DNA from: an uncultured Clostridia bacterium
GTDB taxonomy: Bacteria; Bacillota; Clostridia; TANB77; CAG-508
Length of the DNA: 64,000 nt
Assembly (NCBI GenBank): GCA_944392485.1
Contig: CALXWO010000003.1
Coordinates: 62,001 to 126,000, forward strand
Direction: 5' to 3'
Shown: piece by piece, positions 50,357 to 58,249 of the stretch
How the letters are laid out: every line of letters starts with the position of its first letter
Numbering within the stretch: position 1 is the stretch's first letter
Made by a program: the position numbers and the translations under genes
The notes under the pieces: model-generated
Told to the model about the DNA's origin: nothing
Database searches by the model: none
Seen by the model: only the letters and a program-made list of their open reading frames with translations

Positions 50357-50423
50357 AATTGCCCCTTTTATGAGTTTGTACATATTGTACATTATTTTTT
50401 TAGATTTTTCAAGGAAATATCTA

Positions 50424-50486
50424 CGGAAACGGGTGAATTCAGGACAGTCCCTAGAATTCCCCCTCACACACAAATTACAATTTATT
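50424..50486. repeat. MITE-like repeat, family D copy 2
   Basis: GGGTGAATTCAGGACAGTCCC TAGAATTCCCCCTCACACA CAAATTACAATTTA: right half of family D with its terminal motif. It lies where mreC would be expected upstream of mreD, and overlaps the stop of the permease gene. Confidence 0.75.
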
Positions 50487-51339
50487 AAATTAAATATTGT
50501 AATATTGTTGCTGATAATACACCGATTATGTATAGACCCAATACAATTTTTATATTTTCTTTTTGGTTATGGTTTACTCTAAATAGTACTAGTAATCCTA
50601 CCCCTGCATTTACAAGCAATCCTCCTATCATTATTGGTAATGAAAATATATTTGATAAATATAGTTCTGTTAAGGCAACAGATGATGCACAGTTTGGTAT
50701 TAGTCCAATTAGGCATGCAATTAATATACTAAATATTGGTTCCTTTGCTGTTAGAGAGTATAGTGTGTCTTCTCCAATAAATTCCATTATGCCATTTAAT
50801 ATTAAAGTTATTATAAAAATAAAGATAAATATATTTATAGTATGTTTTAAAGCTGATTTCCATATTCCTTCTTCGCAATGGCAATGGTCATGCTCGCATA
50901 TACTTTCTATTTTGCTGTCTTGCATTTTATTTTTATAAAATTTACTTGCTATTAAATCTATAATAAATCCAGCTATTATTCCTATTAATATTTTTATTCC
51001 TAGTATTTTAAATACTAATGTTCCTGATACACCATTTGAAATTAATATTGGAAGCATTTCGTCAGATGTAGAAAGATATACTGCAAATAAAGTTCCAAGA
51101 GTTATAACTCTTCCAGCATATAAATTTGTTGCAGTAACTGAGAAACCACATTGTGGAAATGCACCTAAAACACTTCCTATTAATGGTCCAAATTTTCCAG
51201 ACTTTTTAATTGCTTCTTTGGTTTTTTTTGTTGTTTTATGCTCAATATATTCCATTATAAGATAAGCTATTAGCAAAAAAGGTAATATCTTTATTGTATC
51301 TGTTAAAGTATGCTCTAATATATGTAAGATTTCTTGCAT
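50485..51339 (-). CDS. putative manganese/arsenic permease (ArsP_2 type)
   Basis: 284 aa with about eight membrane segments. The paired motifs GAFPQCGFSVTATNLYAGR and GLIPNCASSVALTELYLS (P-x-C-x-x-S in inverted repeats) and a cysteine/histidine-rich loop CEHDHCHCEE mark the ArsP_2 family of putative metal or organoarsenical exporters. Start ATG 51339 behind AAGGAGG. Single gene, native codon use. Confidence 0.8.
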   Translation of the reverse strand: MQEILHILEHTLTDTIKILPFLLIAYLIMEYIEHKTTKKTKEAIKKSGKFGPLIGSVLGAFPQCGFSVTATNLYAGRVITLGTLFAVYLSTSDEMLPILISNGVSGTLVFKILGIKILIGIIAGFIIDLIASKFYKNKMQDSKIESICEHDHCHCEEGIWKSALKHTINIFIFIFIITLILNGIMEFIGEDTLYSLTAKEPIFSILIACLIGLIPNCASSVALTELYLSNIFSLPIMIGGLLVNAGVGLLVLFRVNHNQKENIKIVLGLYIIGVLSATILQYLI

Positions 51340-51449
51340 TTTTGCCTCCTTGTAATATTATTCTTCTTTCTTGCAATTCTGTATTTGTTTATTACCTCAT
51401 GTTAACATTTTTTTATTGTAAAATCAAGGAAAAAATAGTTTTTAAAAGT

Positions 51450-51481
51450 AAATATCCCTGCTTAATAAGCAAGGATATTTT
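51450..51481 (-). terminator. intrinsic terminator of the 51485-51688 cassette
   Basis: AAATATCC-TGCTTAATAAGCA-GGATATTT hairpin with flanking A/T runs, ending at the small gene's stop. Confidence 0.75.
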
Positions 51482-51484
51482 ACC

Positions 51485-51688
51485 TTATACCTCTTCACTA
51501 CTTTTTTCCTGAGAAGAGACAGTTTGTTTGGCTACTTCTTGTAAAGGTATGCTTTGTTTTGTTATCCCTTTTTGAGTAGCTTTCTGAACTTGCCGTAGAT
51601 AGAAATTTACCATTGTGAGCCTTTCAGTCAGCTGTAGTTTGTACAGCATTAACTCTTCGTAGCTCATCTCGGAAATTTTTCTTTCCAC
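51485..51688 (-). CDS. small helical protein, 67 aa, foreign codon use
   Basis: GTG 51688 is chosen because AAGGAG lies eight bases upstream; the earlier GTG overlaps that site. Product MERKISEMSYEELMLYKLQL continues TERLTMVNFYLRQVQKAT, two helices, then a polar tail. No family recognised. Codon use includes GTC, CTC, CGG: the CGG in TTC TAT CTA CGG CAA fits arginine in an amphipathic helix, and a +1 shift there would end the chain after ten codons. Monocistronic with its own terminator, like the other four cassettes. Confidence 0.65.
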   Translation of the reverse strand: MERKISEMSYEELMLYKLQLTERLTMVNFYLRQVQKATQKGITKQSIPLQEVAKQTVSSQEKSSEEV

Positions 51689-51810
51689 TTTCGTCACTCC
51701 TTAAAATCCAGCAAAGCCGGTTAGTAGTAATACATATTATATTGTAATTAACATAATTTGTCAAGCTCGAATGTTGGACTTCAAAAACATTTTTAATAAT
51801 TATTATAATT

Positions 51811-51836
51811 AAAAATCCTAGCATACGCTAGGATTT
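51811..51836 (-). terminator. intrinsic terminator of the 51853-52065 cassette
   Basis: AAAATCCTAGC / GCTAGGATTTT hairpin. Confidence 0.75.
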
Positions 51837-51852
51837 TCCCTCCAATGAATTA

Positions 51853-52065
51853 TCATTGGAAGAAGGAGTTAATGCGTTTTACTTCTTCATATTCCTCTTT
51901 GCTTATAGGTTCTACTGAAAGAACTACAAGCTTATTATGCTCTTTCTCTTCTACAAATGTTTGGAGAAGTTCGGCGTCCAACGGAACAGAAGATTCTACG
52001 ACTTTGCTTATCCGAGTTTCGGTAAGCAAAGTATTTTTGCGGTAATGTATTCTATAAAAATACAT
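51853..52065 (-). CDS. small protein, 70 aa, paralogue of 53094-53312, foreign codon use
   Basis: ATG 52065 behind AAGGAGGG. The start MYFYRIHYRKNTLL matches MHFYKVHYEKKRLF of the gene at 53094-53312, and both end with 'PISKEEYEE'/'PISEEFYQR', so they are one family. Predicted small alpha/beta protein; function unknown. Codons CGC, CGG, GCC, CTC, ACC are frequent, unlike the surrounding genes. The CGG (GAA ACT CGG ATA) would, if shifted, give GGA TAA, an immediate stop. Confidence 0.65.
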   Translation of the reverse strand: MYFYRIHYRKNTLLTETRISKVVESSVPLDAELLQTFVEEKEHNKLVVLSVEPISKEEYEEVKRINSFFQ

Positions 52066-52133
52066 TTCTTTCCCTCCTTATAATTTTTTATGTATATATT
52101 ATATCAAATTTAAACGCATTTTTCAAATTTGCA

Positions 52134-52698
52134 TTATTTAATCATTTCCTTTTCTACGCTATTTTCCACGTTTTTCATAGCTTCTAATGTTTCTTCTAGT
52201 AATTTATCTAGTTCCCAACCTAAAAGCTCTGCTCCTTTTTTAATAATATCTCTTGAGCATCCTGCTGCAAACTTTTTATCTTTAAATTTTTTCTTTAAGC
52301 TAGATAGTTCCATATCCTTTGTGCTCTTTGATGGTCTCATTTTAGCTGCTGCCCAAATTAATCCTGTAAGTTCATCTGTTGCAAATAATATTTTTTCCAT
52401 TTCGTGCTTTGGTTCCACATCTGAGCATATACCATATCCATGACTACATACTGCATGTATTAGCTCCTCACTTGCATCTATTTCTTTTAATAATTCTTGT
52501 GCCTTTTTGCAATGCTCTTCCGGATAGCATTCAAAATCTACATCATGTAGCAAGCCGAACAATACCCCAAAACTCTTCATCATATCCATATTTTTTTGCA
52601 AAGTATTTCATTACCTGTTCTACAGTTATTGCATGTCTTATATGGAATTCTTCCTTGTTATATTTTTTTAATAGTTCCATTGCTTTTTCTCTAGTCAT
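52134..52698 (-). CDS. HD-domain hydrolase, with +1 shift at CGG (52557)
   Basis: About 187 aa. Start ATG 52698 (MTREKAMELLKKYNKEEFHI) behind AGGAGTG. The first 47 codons are in one frame (EFHIRHAITVEQVM, YDEEFWGIV), the rest in another (GLLHDVDFECYPEEHCKKAQ). Skipping the C at 52557 in ATT GTT [C] GGC TTG CTA joins them exactly before the HD motif, GIVGLLHDVDFE. Later SHGYGICSDVEPKHEMEKIL and DELTGLIWAAA agree with the HDIG-like family of small phosphohydrolases. Substrate unknown. The zero frame would stop four codons after CGG. Confidence 0.85.
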
Positions 52699-53059
52699 TT
52701 TAATCACTCCTTTTATTTTGTTTGATTAATATATTTTTTTAATGCATATACTCTAACTCTTTTCTTGAATTTTCTAAATTTTTATCTTTTAATATTCTTA
52801 CTGTTGTAGAAAAGTTCATATTTACTCCTATTCTTATACATTTTTACTATATTTTTTTCTAATTTTTTTAACATCATCTGATATGCCATTATCACTAACT
52901 GTCCTATCATCGTACAGAATGGTGTTTGTATAAATAACATAACTATTTTTAATATATCACAACATCCTAAAATATTCTATAATTATTTAGTTTTAATTGT
53001 TGATAGAGTAAACTTGAATTGATTATTAAGAGCAAGGAATGTATTTATAAAACATAGTT
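52699..53059. other. 361-bp gap, no firm gene
   Basis: AT-rich. A minus-strand frame of about 54 codons around 52785-52945 (MLFIQTPFCTMIGQLVIMAY) has one hydrophobic stretch but no ribosome binding site. A 26-codon frame near 52740-52820 has AGGAGT before its ATG. Neither is convincing. Confidence 0.3.
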
Positions 53060-53089
53060 AAAGCCTTTACATTTCGTAAAGGCTTTTTT
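53060..53089 (-). terminator. intrinsic terminator of the 53094-53312 cassette
   Basis: AAAGCCTTTAC / GTAAAGGCTTTTTT hairpin; also usable in the plus direction. Confidence 0.8.
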
Positions 53090-53093
53090 GGAG

Positions 53094-53312
53094 TTAGGCT
53101 CCAACGCATCTTTGATAAAATTCTTCACTTATGGGTATAATGCTATCAATGGTGCATTTCAAACAGCATATACTCCTTTTCCGAAGGAATCTCTCAAGTT
53201 TGCGTTTTTCGCTTTCTGTAGTTATTTCTTTATCCCATCTTACTACAGTTGTGTAGTAACCAGAAATATGAAATAACCTTTTCTTTTCATAATGTACTTT
53301 GTAAAAATGCAT
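53094..53312 (-). CDS. small protein, 72 aa, paralogue of 51853-52065, foreign codon use
   Basis: ATG 53312 (MHFYKVHYEKKRLF) behind TTTGGAGG; a longer frame exists upstream but the binding site decides. Shares the N-terminal 'FY+hHY.K' block and the C-terminal PIS-E-E block with the 51853-52065 protein. Four cysteines (CCLKC, RC) could bind metal. CGG in TTC CTT CGG AAA AGG fits arginine; a +1 shift would stop after about eight codons. Confidence 0.65.
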   Translation of the reverse strand: MHFYKVHYEKKRLFHISGYYTTVVRWDKEITTESEKRKLERFLRKRSICCLKCTIDSIIPISEEFYQRCVGA

Positions 53313-53395
53313 ATTAATTTCCTCCAAATAAATTTTAGTACTTATAATTATACCATATTTTACATAAAACTGCAATCCGAATTGTATCATACATT

Positions 53396-53512
53396 TTATT
53401 TTAAAGCACTAGACCACTCTTCTTGTTTAAACCCAATTAATACATTGTTTTTTGTTGCTAATATTGGCCTTTTAATAAGCATTCCATTACTTGAAAGAAG
53501 CTTTATTTTTCT
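53396..53512 (-). pseudogene. C-terminal remnant of an ArsC/Spx-family protein
   Basis: Minus-strand codons give KLLSSNGMLIKRPILATKNN and VLIGFKQEEWSSALK-stop, the end of the ArsC/Spx/YffB fold (L-x-x-N-x-x-L-I-K-R-P is diagnostic). The N-terminal 80 residues with the CXXC/C motif are missing; the neighbouring ylmH stop sits directly before it. AGGAGG precedes an ATA codon, so it could at most make a 37-residue peptide. Confidence 0.6.
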
Positions 53513-53516
53513 CCTC

Positions 53517-54290
53517 CTATTTATATTTTTTTATTTTTATAATTTCTTTTCCTTTTTTGTTCTTTCCTAAAAATTCATCTATAATAAACTTTCCTTTTCC
53601 TCTTATTACTAATACGTCATTTTGCTTAATTGCCTTTGTATTTTTAGTTTCTCCAATATAATTTATAATTACTTTTTCTTGTTCTATGAAATCTTGCGCG
53701 ATTTTTCTAGATGTTTTTAATATTTCTGCTACTACATTATCTAATCTTAAGGAATTTACACTTATTTTTATTTCTTCAAATTCTATTTGCTTGGATTCTA
53801 TTTTGTTAATATCAATTATTTCTACGCTGGCCTTCTTGAATTTTCTTTCTTGATTAATTGAATTTTTTATATATTCAGCATTTTCTTTTAATACTACTAT
53901 ATATGCTTTATCATCATATACAATAATATCCCCTATTCGCTCTCTTGTAAGCCCAAAGCTCATTATTGTTCCTAAGTAATCTTTGTGTTTTAATTTACCT
54001 ACTATTTCGTTTGGTAATTCTATTTTTATTGCAGTTATAATGTCATCTATTTTTTCTAAAACGTCTTCTTTTTCTAGTTTATTTGGATATGCTACTAATA
54101 CTTTTCGTTCTGCCTCTTCGTATCCTCCATAAAAGAAAAAACTTTTCTCTTTAAACAACTCTTTTTCCACTACACTTATTTGATATGAATTTAAAAAATC
54201 TGTATTTGTTATTTTGTTTTGTGTTTTACTTATTCTTATTTTGTCTATACATTTTGCTATAAGCAAGTTTCTTTCTTGATTATTTTGCAT
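53517..54290 (-). CDS. ylmH: YlmH-type S4-domain RNA-binding protein
   Basis: 257 aa. Central SFGLTRERIGDIIV is the YlmH family signature; the C-terminal third is an S4 RNA-binding domain (SLRLDNVVAEILKTSRKIAQ, VIINY, IKQNDVLVIRGKGKF). Members bind ribosomal subunits and act in rescue of stalled ribosomes in Bacillus. In this organism, where ribosomes meet frequent CGG stalls, its presence is worth noting, although it is common in Bacillota. Start ATG 54290. Confidence 0.88.
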   Translation of the reverse strand: MQNNQERNLLIAKCIDKIRISKTQNKITNTDFLNSYQISVVEKELFKEKSFFFYGGYEEAERKVLVAYPNKLEKEDVLEKIDDIITAIKIELPNEIVGKLKHKDYLGTIMSFGLTRERIGDIIVYDDKAYIVVLKENAEYIKNSINQERKFKKASVEIIDINKIESKQIEFEEIKISVNSLRLDNVVAEILKTSRKIAQDFIEQEKVIINYIGETKNTKAIKQNDVLVIRGKGKFIIDEFLGKNKKGKEIIKIKKYK

Positions 54291-54357
54291 TTTATTTTTC
54301 CTTTATTTTTTTAGATATTTTATCACATATGTTTTTATCTTACAATTCTTATTATAG

Positions 54358-54714
54358 TTATTCTATTGCCTGTTTTATATGGTTTATTTTGATATTTTCG
54401 CCGTTTATATAAACTTCTATTATATCTATTCTAATATATTCATCCTGTAGGTTTCTTTTGTAGATGTAGTATTTAATAGAGTTTAATAAATGTTTTATTT
54501 TAAATTTATTTACTGATTCGCTTGCTTCTGCATAAAAAGTATTAGTTCTAGTTTTTACTTCTATAAAAACTAGCTCTTCTTTATGGAGAGCTATAATATC
54601 TATTTCGCCTTGTTTGCATTCGAAATTTCTTTCTATTATTTTATATCCTAATCTCGTAAGATAGTTTGCAGCAATATCTTCACCAATTTTTCCTAGTTCA
54701 TGATCTTTATTCAT
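54358..54714 (-). CDS. yraN: YraN/UPF0102 family endonuclease-like protein
   Basis: 118 aa. LGKIGEDIAANYLTRLGYKI, IIERNFECKQGEIDIIALHK and LVFIEVKTRTN show the E-(x)n-D-(x)n-ExK core of a Holliday-resolvase-like nuclease fold. Usually beside dprA and yifB, as here, and linked to transformation or repair. Its start is one base from the end of dprA. Confidence 0.9.
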   Translation of the reverse strand: MNKDHELGKIGEDIAANYLTRLGYKIIERNFECKQGEIDIIALHKEELVFIEVKTRTNTFYAEASESVNKFKIKHLLNSIKYYIYKRNLQDEYIRIDIIEVYINGENIKINHIKQAIE

Positions 54715-55575
54715 CTATAACCTCACATATCCATTCCCTGGCATACTTTTTATATAGCCTTTTATTTCCATCATTAATAGTTTTTGGCTAACTTTTGCTA
54801 TATCTAAATTGCACTTTTTTGCAATTATATTTATATTTGTTGGCATATGTGTAAGAATTTTGTATATATCTAAATATTCTTCTTCTACTGATATTTCTTG
54901 CTCTGTTTCATTTGTTTCTGCAGGAAATCCATATTCAACTAAGATATCTTCTGCACTTGTTACAAGCTTTGCACCTGCTTGAATTAGCCTATTTGTTCCC
55001 ACGCTTGTTTTTGCATCAATATTTCCAGGAATGCAAAAAACTTTCTTTTCTTGTTCCTTTGCGTATTTGGCGGTAACTGTGCTTCCGCTTCTATGCTTTG
55101 CTTCTACTACTAATACTCCCATTGAAAGAGCACTTATTATTCTATTTCGTAGTGGAAATTTAGATAAATCTGCTATAGTTTCTGGTGGATATTCTGTTAT
55201 AACACATCCGTTATTTTCTATTATTTTATTAAATAACTCTTCGTTTTCTTCTGGATATATGTGATTAAGTCCGCATCCTAGAACTGCAATAGTATTTCCT
55301 TTTTCTTTTAATGCTCCTATGTGGGCAAATGAATCTATTCCAAGAGCCATTCCACTTACTATACATATATTTTCTTTTGATATTTGCTTTGCAAAACTTT
55401 CGGCATATTTTGCGCCATATTCTGTGCAATCTCTTGAGCCTACTATTGCAATAGATTTTTTATTTAATAATTTTTCGTTTCCTAAAACATATAACTCTTT
55501 AGGATAATCTTTTATTTTTAAAAGTTTTGAAGGATATTTTTTATCTGTACTTTTAAGTATTTTTATCTTTTTCAT
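54715..55575 (-). CDS. dprA: DNA-processing protein DprA/Smf
   Basis: About 286 aa. Start ATG 55575 (MKKIKILKSTDKKYP) behind TAGGAG, seven bases after the yifB stop. Rossmann-like DprA domain: SIAIVGSRDCTEYGAKYA, VSGMALGIDSFAHIGAL, TIAVLGCGLNHIYPEEN, ITEYPPET and RNRIISALSMGVLVVEA. A winged-helix tail (LTHMPTNINIIAKKCNLDIA) closes it. Loads RecA on incoming single-stranded DNA during transformation. No in-frame CGG. Confidence 0.93.
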   Translation of the reverse strand: MKKIKILKSTDKKYPSKLLKIKDYPKELYVLGNEKLLNKKSIAIVGSRDCTEYGAKYAESFAKQISKENICIVSGMALGIDSFAHIGALKEKGNTIAVLGCGLNHIYPEENEELFNKIIENNGCVITEYPPETIADLSKFPLRNRIISALSMGVLVVEAKHRSGSTVTAKYAKEQEKKVFCIPGNIDAKTSVGTNRLIQAGAKLVTSAEDILVEYGFPAETNETEQEISVEEEYLDIYKILTHMPTNINIIAKKCNLDIAKVSQKLLMMEIKGYIKSMPGNGYVRL

Positions 55576-55582
55576 TTTTCTC

Positions 55583-57120
55583 CTAATTCTTCCAATATTT
55601 TTTATCCAAACTTCTATACTGTATTGCCTCTGCAATATGGCTAGAATTTATATTTTCTTTTCCATCTAAATCTGCAATTGTTCTTGCAACTTTTAAAATT
55701 CTTCCGTGTGCTCGTGCACTTAGTCCTAATCTTTCAAATGCGCTTTTTAATATTTCTTTTGATTCTTTATCTAATTTACAATATTTATTTACTAGTTTTG
55801 GAGTAAGCTGTGAATTTGCATATATTCCAACTTCTTTGTACCTTTGTTGCTGAATTTTCCTTGCTTTATTTACTCTTTCTTTTATTGCTTCTGAACTTTC
55901 GGCTCTTTCTTCTGCTTCTAATTTTTGATATTTTACTGGTGATACTTCTATTTGTATATCTATTCTATCTAATAGTGGGCCGCTTATCTTTCCCATATAT
56001 TTTTCTATGCTAGTTGTAGAACAAGTACATTCCTTATCTTTTGAGCCGAAATATCCACATGGGCATGGGTTCATTGATGCTACAAACATAAAATTACATG
56101 GATACGTAAGTGATGCATTTACTCTGCTTATATTTATTATTCCATCTTCTAAGGGTCCTCTTAAAACTTCTAATGTGTTTTTATTGAATTCTGGAAGTTC
56201 GTCTAAAAACAAAACTCCGTTATGTGCAAGACTAATCTCGCCTGGCTTTGGAATTTTGCCACCTCCAACAAGAGAGCTACTAGAAATTGTATGGTGTGGA
56301 CTTCTAAATGGTCTTTTGGTAATTAGTGGAATATCTTTTAATAAAACTCCTGCAATACTGTGTATTTTTGTTGTTTCTAGTGCCTCTTCAAATGTTAGGT
56401 CTGGAAGAATTGATGGAATTCTTCTTGCCATCATTGTTTTACCGTGAACCTGGGCTTCCTATTAGAAGGCAATTGTGACCTCCTGCTGCCGCAATTTCTA
56501 ACGCTCTTTTTATATTTTCTTGTCCTTTTACTTCGCTAAAATCTAGCAAATACTTGCTATTTGTGTTGAATAATTCTTCTAAATTTACTTTTGTTTGCTC
56601 TATTTTTAAGGTACCATTTAAAAAATCTACTACTTCTACTAGAGTAGTTGCTCCATAAATTTCTATGCCATCTACAACAGCCGCTTCTTTGGCATTTTCT
56701 ATTGGAACTATTACTTTTTTAATACCTAGCTTTTTTGCTTCTATGCACATTGGGAGTATTCCATTTATTTTGTTTAGTTTCCCATCTAGTGATAATTCCC
56801 CAATAAATGCTATGTCTTGTGGTATTTCTTCTAGTATTACTTCTGTACACACTAGTATACCAACTGCAATTGGAAGATCAAAAAATGAACCTCCTTTTTT
56901 AGTGTCTGCTGGTGCAAGATTTACAATTATTTTTCTGCTTTGCAGTTCATACCCTGAATTTTTTATGGCTGTTCGCACTCTTTCTTTTGCTTCTTTTACA
57001 CTTACATCTGGAAGCCCAACAATATCCCAGCCGTGGCATTCCTCCAGACACATCAACTTGCACAAAAATAAGGTAGCCATCTAGCCCTGCAAGTGACATA
57101 CTTTTTACTATTGATAACAT
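55583..57120 (-). CDS. comM: YifB/ComM-family Mg-chelatase-like AAA ATPase, with two +1 shifts at CGG (57033, 56444)
   Basis: About 511 aa. Start ATG 57120 gives [20 protein letters not shown], the classic YifB N-terminus. Shift 1: GGA ATG CCA [C] GGC TGG GAT restores [20 protein letters not shown] at residue 30. Shift 2: GGT TCA [C] GGT AAA ACA restores the Walker A P-loop [18 protein letters not shown]; the zero frame there is CGG TAA. Later: LFLDELPEF (Walker B), [14 protein letters not shown] with zinc-binding cysteines, and [14 protein letters not shown]. Without both shifts no ATPase is made. ComM is a branch-migration helicase of natural transformation; operon yifB-dprA-yraN. Confidence 0.93.
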
Positions 57121-57260
57121 ATTTTACCTCTTTTTTGGGAAATTTTTAAGAATTAAATTTGTTTGAATTAAATATATATTATATTAATATAATTTCCAAA
57201 ATTTGTCAATAGACATAGCTATTTTTTACCCAAAATATGAAAACATTAATAAAATCAAAA

Positions 57261-57289
57261 GAAAACCTCAGCAATAGCTGAGGTTAATA
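57261..57289 (-). terminator. intrinsic terminator of the 57292-57483 cassette
   Basis: AACCTCAGC-AATA-GCTGAGGTT hairpin directly after the stop. Confidence 0.75.
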
Positions 57290-57291
57290 AT

Positions 57292-57483
57292 CTACTTTAG
57301 GAAGTGATAGAGTGGTTGTGCTTCATCTTCGTCAATACTGTCAATCCAAAAATTATAATGATCAACATCATTATAACAAGGACTTTCAGGATTTTTGACA
57401 AGCTCAGGCACCACTTCCTCTAGCACTTGGTAGACTTCGGGATAATTTTCTTGTAAATACTTAAGCTTTTCCCGTAATGTCAT
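57292..57483 (-). CDS. small acidic protein, 63 aa, foreign codon use
   Basis: ATG 57483 behind AAAGGGG. Product MTLREKLKYLQENYPEVYQV continues with LEEVVPELVKNP, then DEDEAQPLYHFLK; strongly acidic. No family recognised. Codon 4 is CGG (TTA CGG GAA), arginine if read normally; a +1 shift would derail the chain to a stop about 17 codons on. GTC, GTG, CTC, CCC are common, unlike its neighbours. Confidence 0.65.
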   Translation of the reverse strand: MTLREKLKYLQENYPEVYQVLEEVVPELVKNPESPCYNDVDHYNFWIDSIDEDEAQPLYHFLK

Positions 57484-57660
57484 AGAAAAATCCCCTTTCA
57501 AATTTTAATATAAATATTATACCATAATTGTTATGATAAATAAATAATAATTATTTATTTTAATTAAATAGAATTCTTTATGTTTTTTAGCTCTCAGTAT
57601 TTTTATTGTTTTTTAAATGTTATATAATGTTGTTAAATAATTTGTTTTGGAGTGATTAAA

Positions 57661-58170
57661 ATGATAACAAACAATTGCAAAACATTTGAAATTATTGAAT
57701 ATAGTTCAAAATATGATGAACAAATTAAGGATTTGCTTGTTGAATTGCAAAATTATTTAATAGATGTAGATGACTGGCATACACAAGTATTACTAGATAA
57801 TTATAGAGAAGATATATTTAAAATGGATATGAAAAAAGTACAAAATCAAAGTGGAAAGGTATATTTAGCAAAATGCGAAAATGATATTATTGGCTTAATT
57901 ATTGGTGTAGTTGCTAAAACGGATGAAATAGATAAACTAACCAATGATTGTGCTAAAACAGGAGAAGTCTTAGAATTAATTGTAAAAAATAACATACGTG
58001 GAAATGGTGTTGGAAAATTATTGTTAAATAAAGTGGAAACATATTTTAAAGATATAGGTTGCTCAAGAATTAACATAGAAGTTTTTGGTCCTAACAAAAA
58101 GGGATTAAACTTTTACACCCAAAATAATTATATAGTAAGAGATTATATTGTTTCAAAGAAAATAAAATAA
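57661..58170 (+). CDS. GNAT-family N-acetyltransferase
   Basis: 169 aa. ATG 57661 (MITNNCKTFEIIEYSSKYDE) is chosen since TGGAGTG lies eight bases upstream. Acetyl-CoA pyrophosphate loop NIRGNGVGKLLLNKVE and the C-terminal LNFYTQNNYI motif. Substrate unknown. Followed by its own terminator. Confidence 0.85.
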   Translation: MITNNCKTFEIIEYSSKYDEQIKDLLVELQNYLIDVDDWHTQVLLDNYREDIFKMDMKKVQNQSGKVYLAKCENDIIGLIIGVVAKTDEIDKLTNDCAKTGEVLELIVKNNIRGNGVGKLLLNKVETYFKDIGCSRINIEVFGPNKKGLNFYTQNNYIVRDYIVSKKIK

Positions 58171-58196
58171 AGGCTAAAAAAGCCTTTTATTTTATT
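58169..58196 (+). terminator. intrinsic terminator of the GNAT gene
   Basis: AAAGGCT-AAAA-AGCCTTTTATTTT hairpin and T-run. Confidence 0.75.
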
Positions 58197-58249
58197 GATG
58201 AAATTATAAGTGTTTTGAACTTTCGCCAAAGACTTTAATAATTTAATCA

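Noticed and set aside
52785..52945. 54-codon minus-strand frame in the gap
   Set aside because: No ribosome binding site and no recognisable family; kept only as a note in the gap entry.
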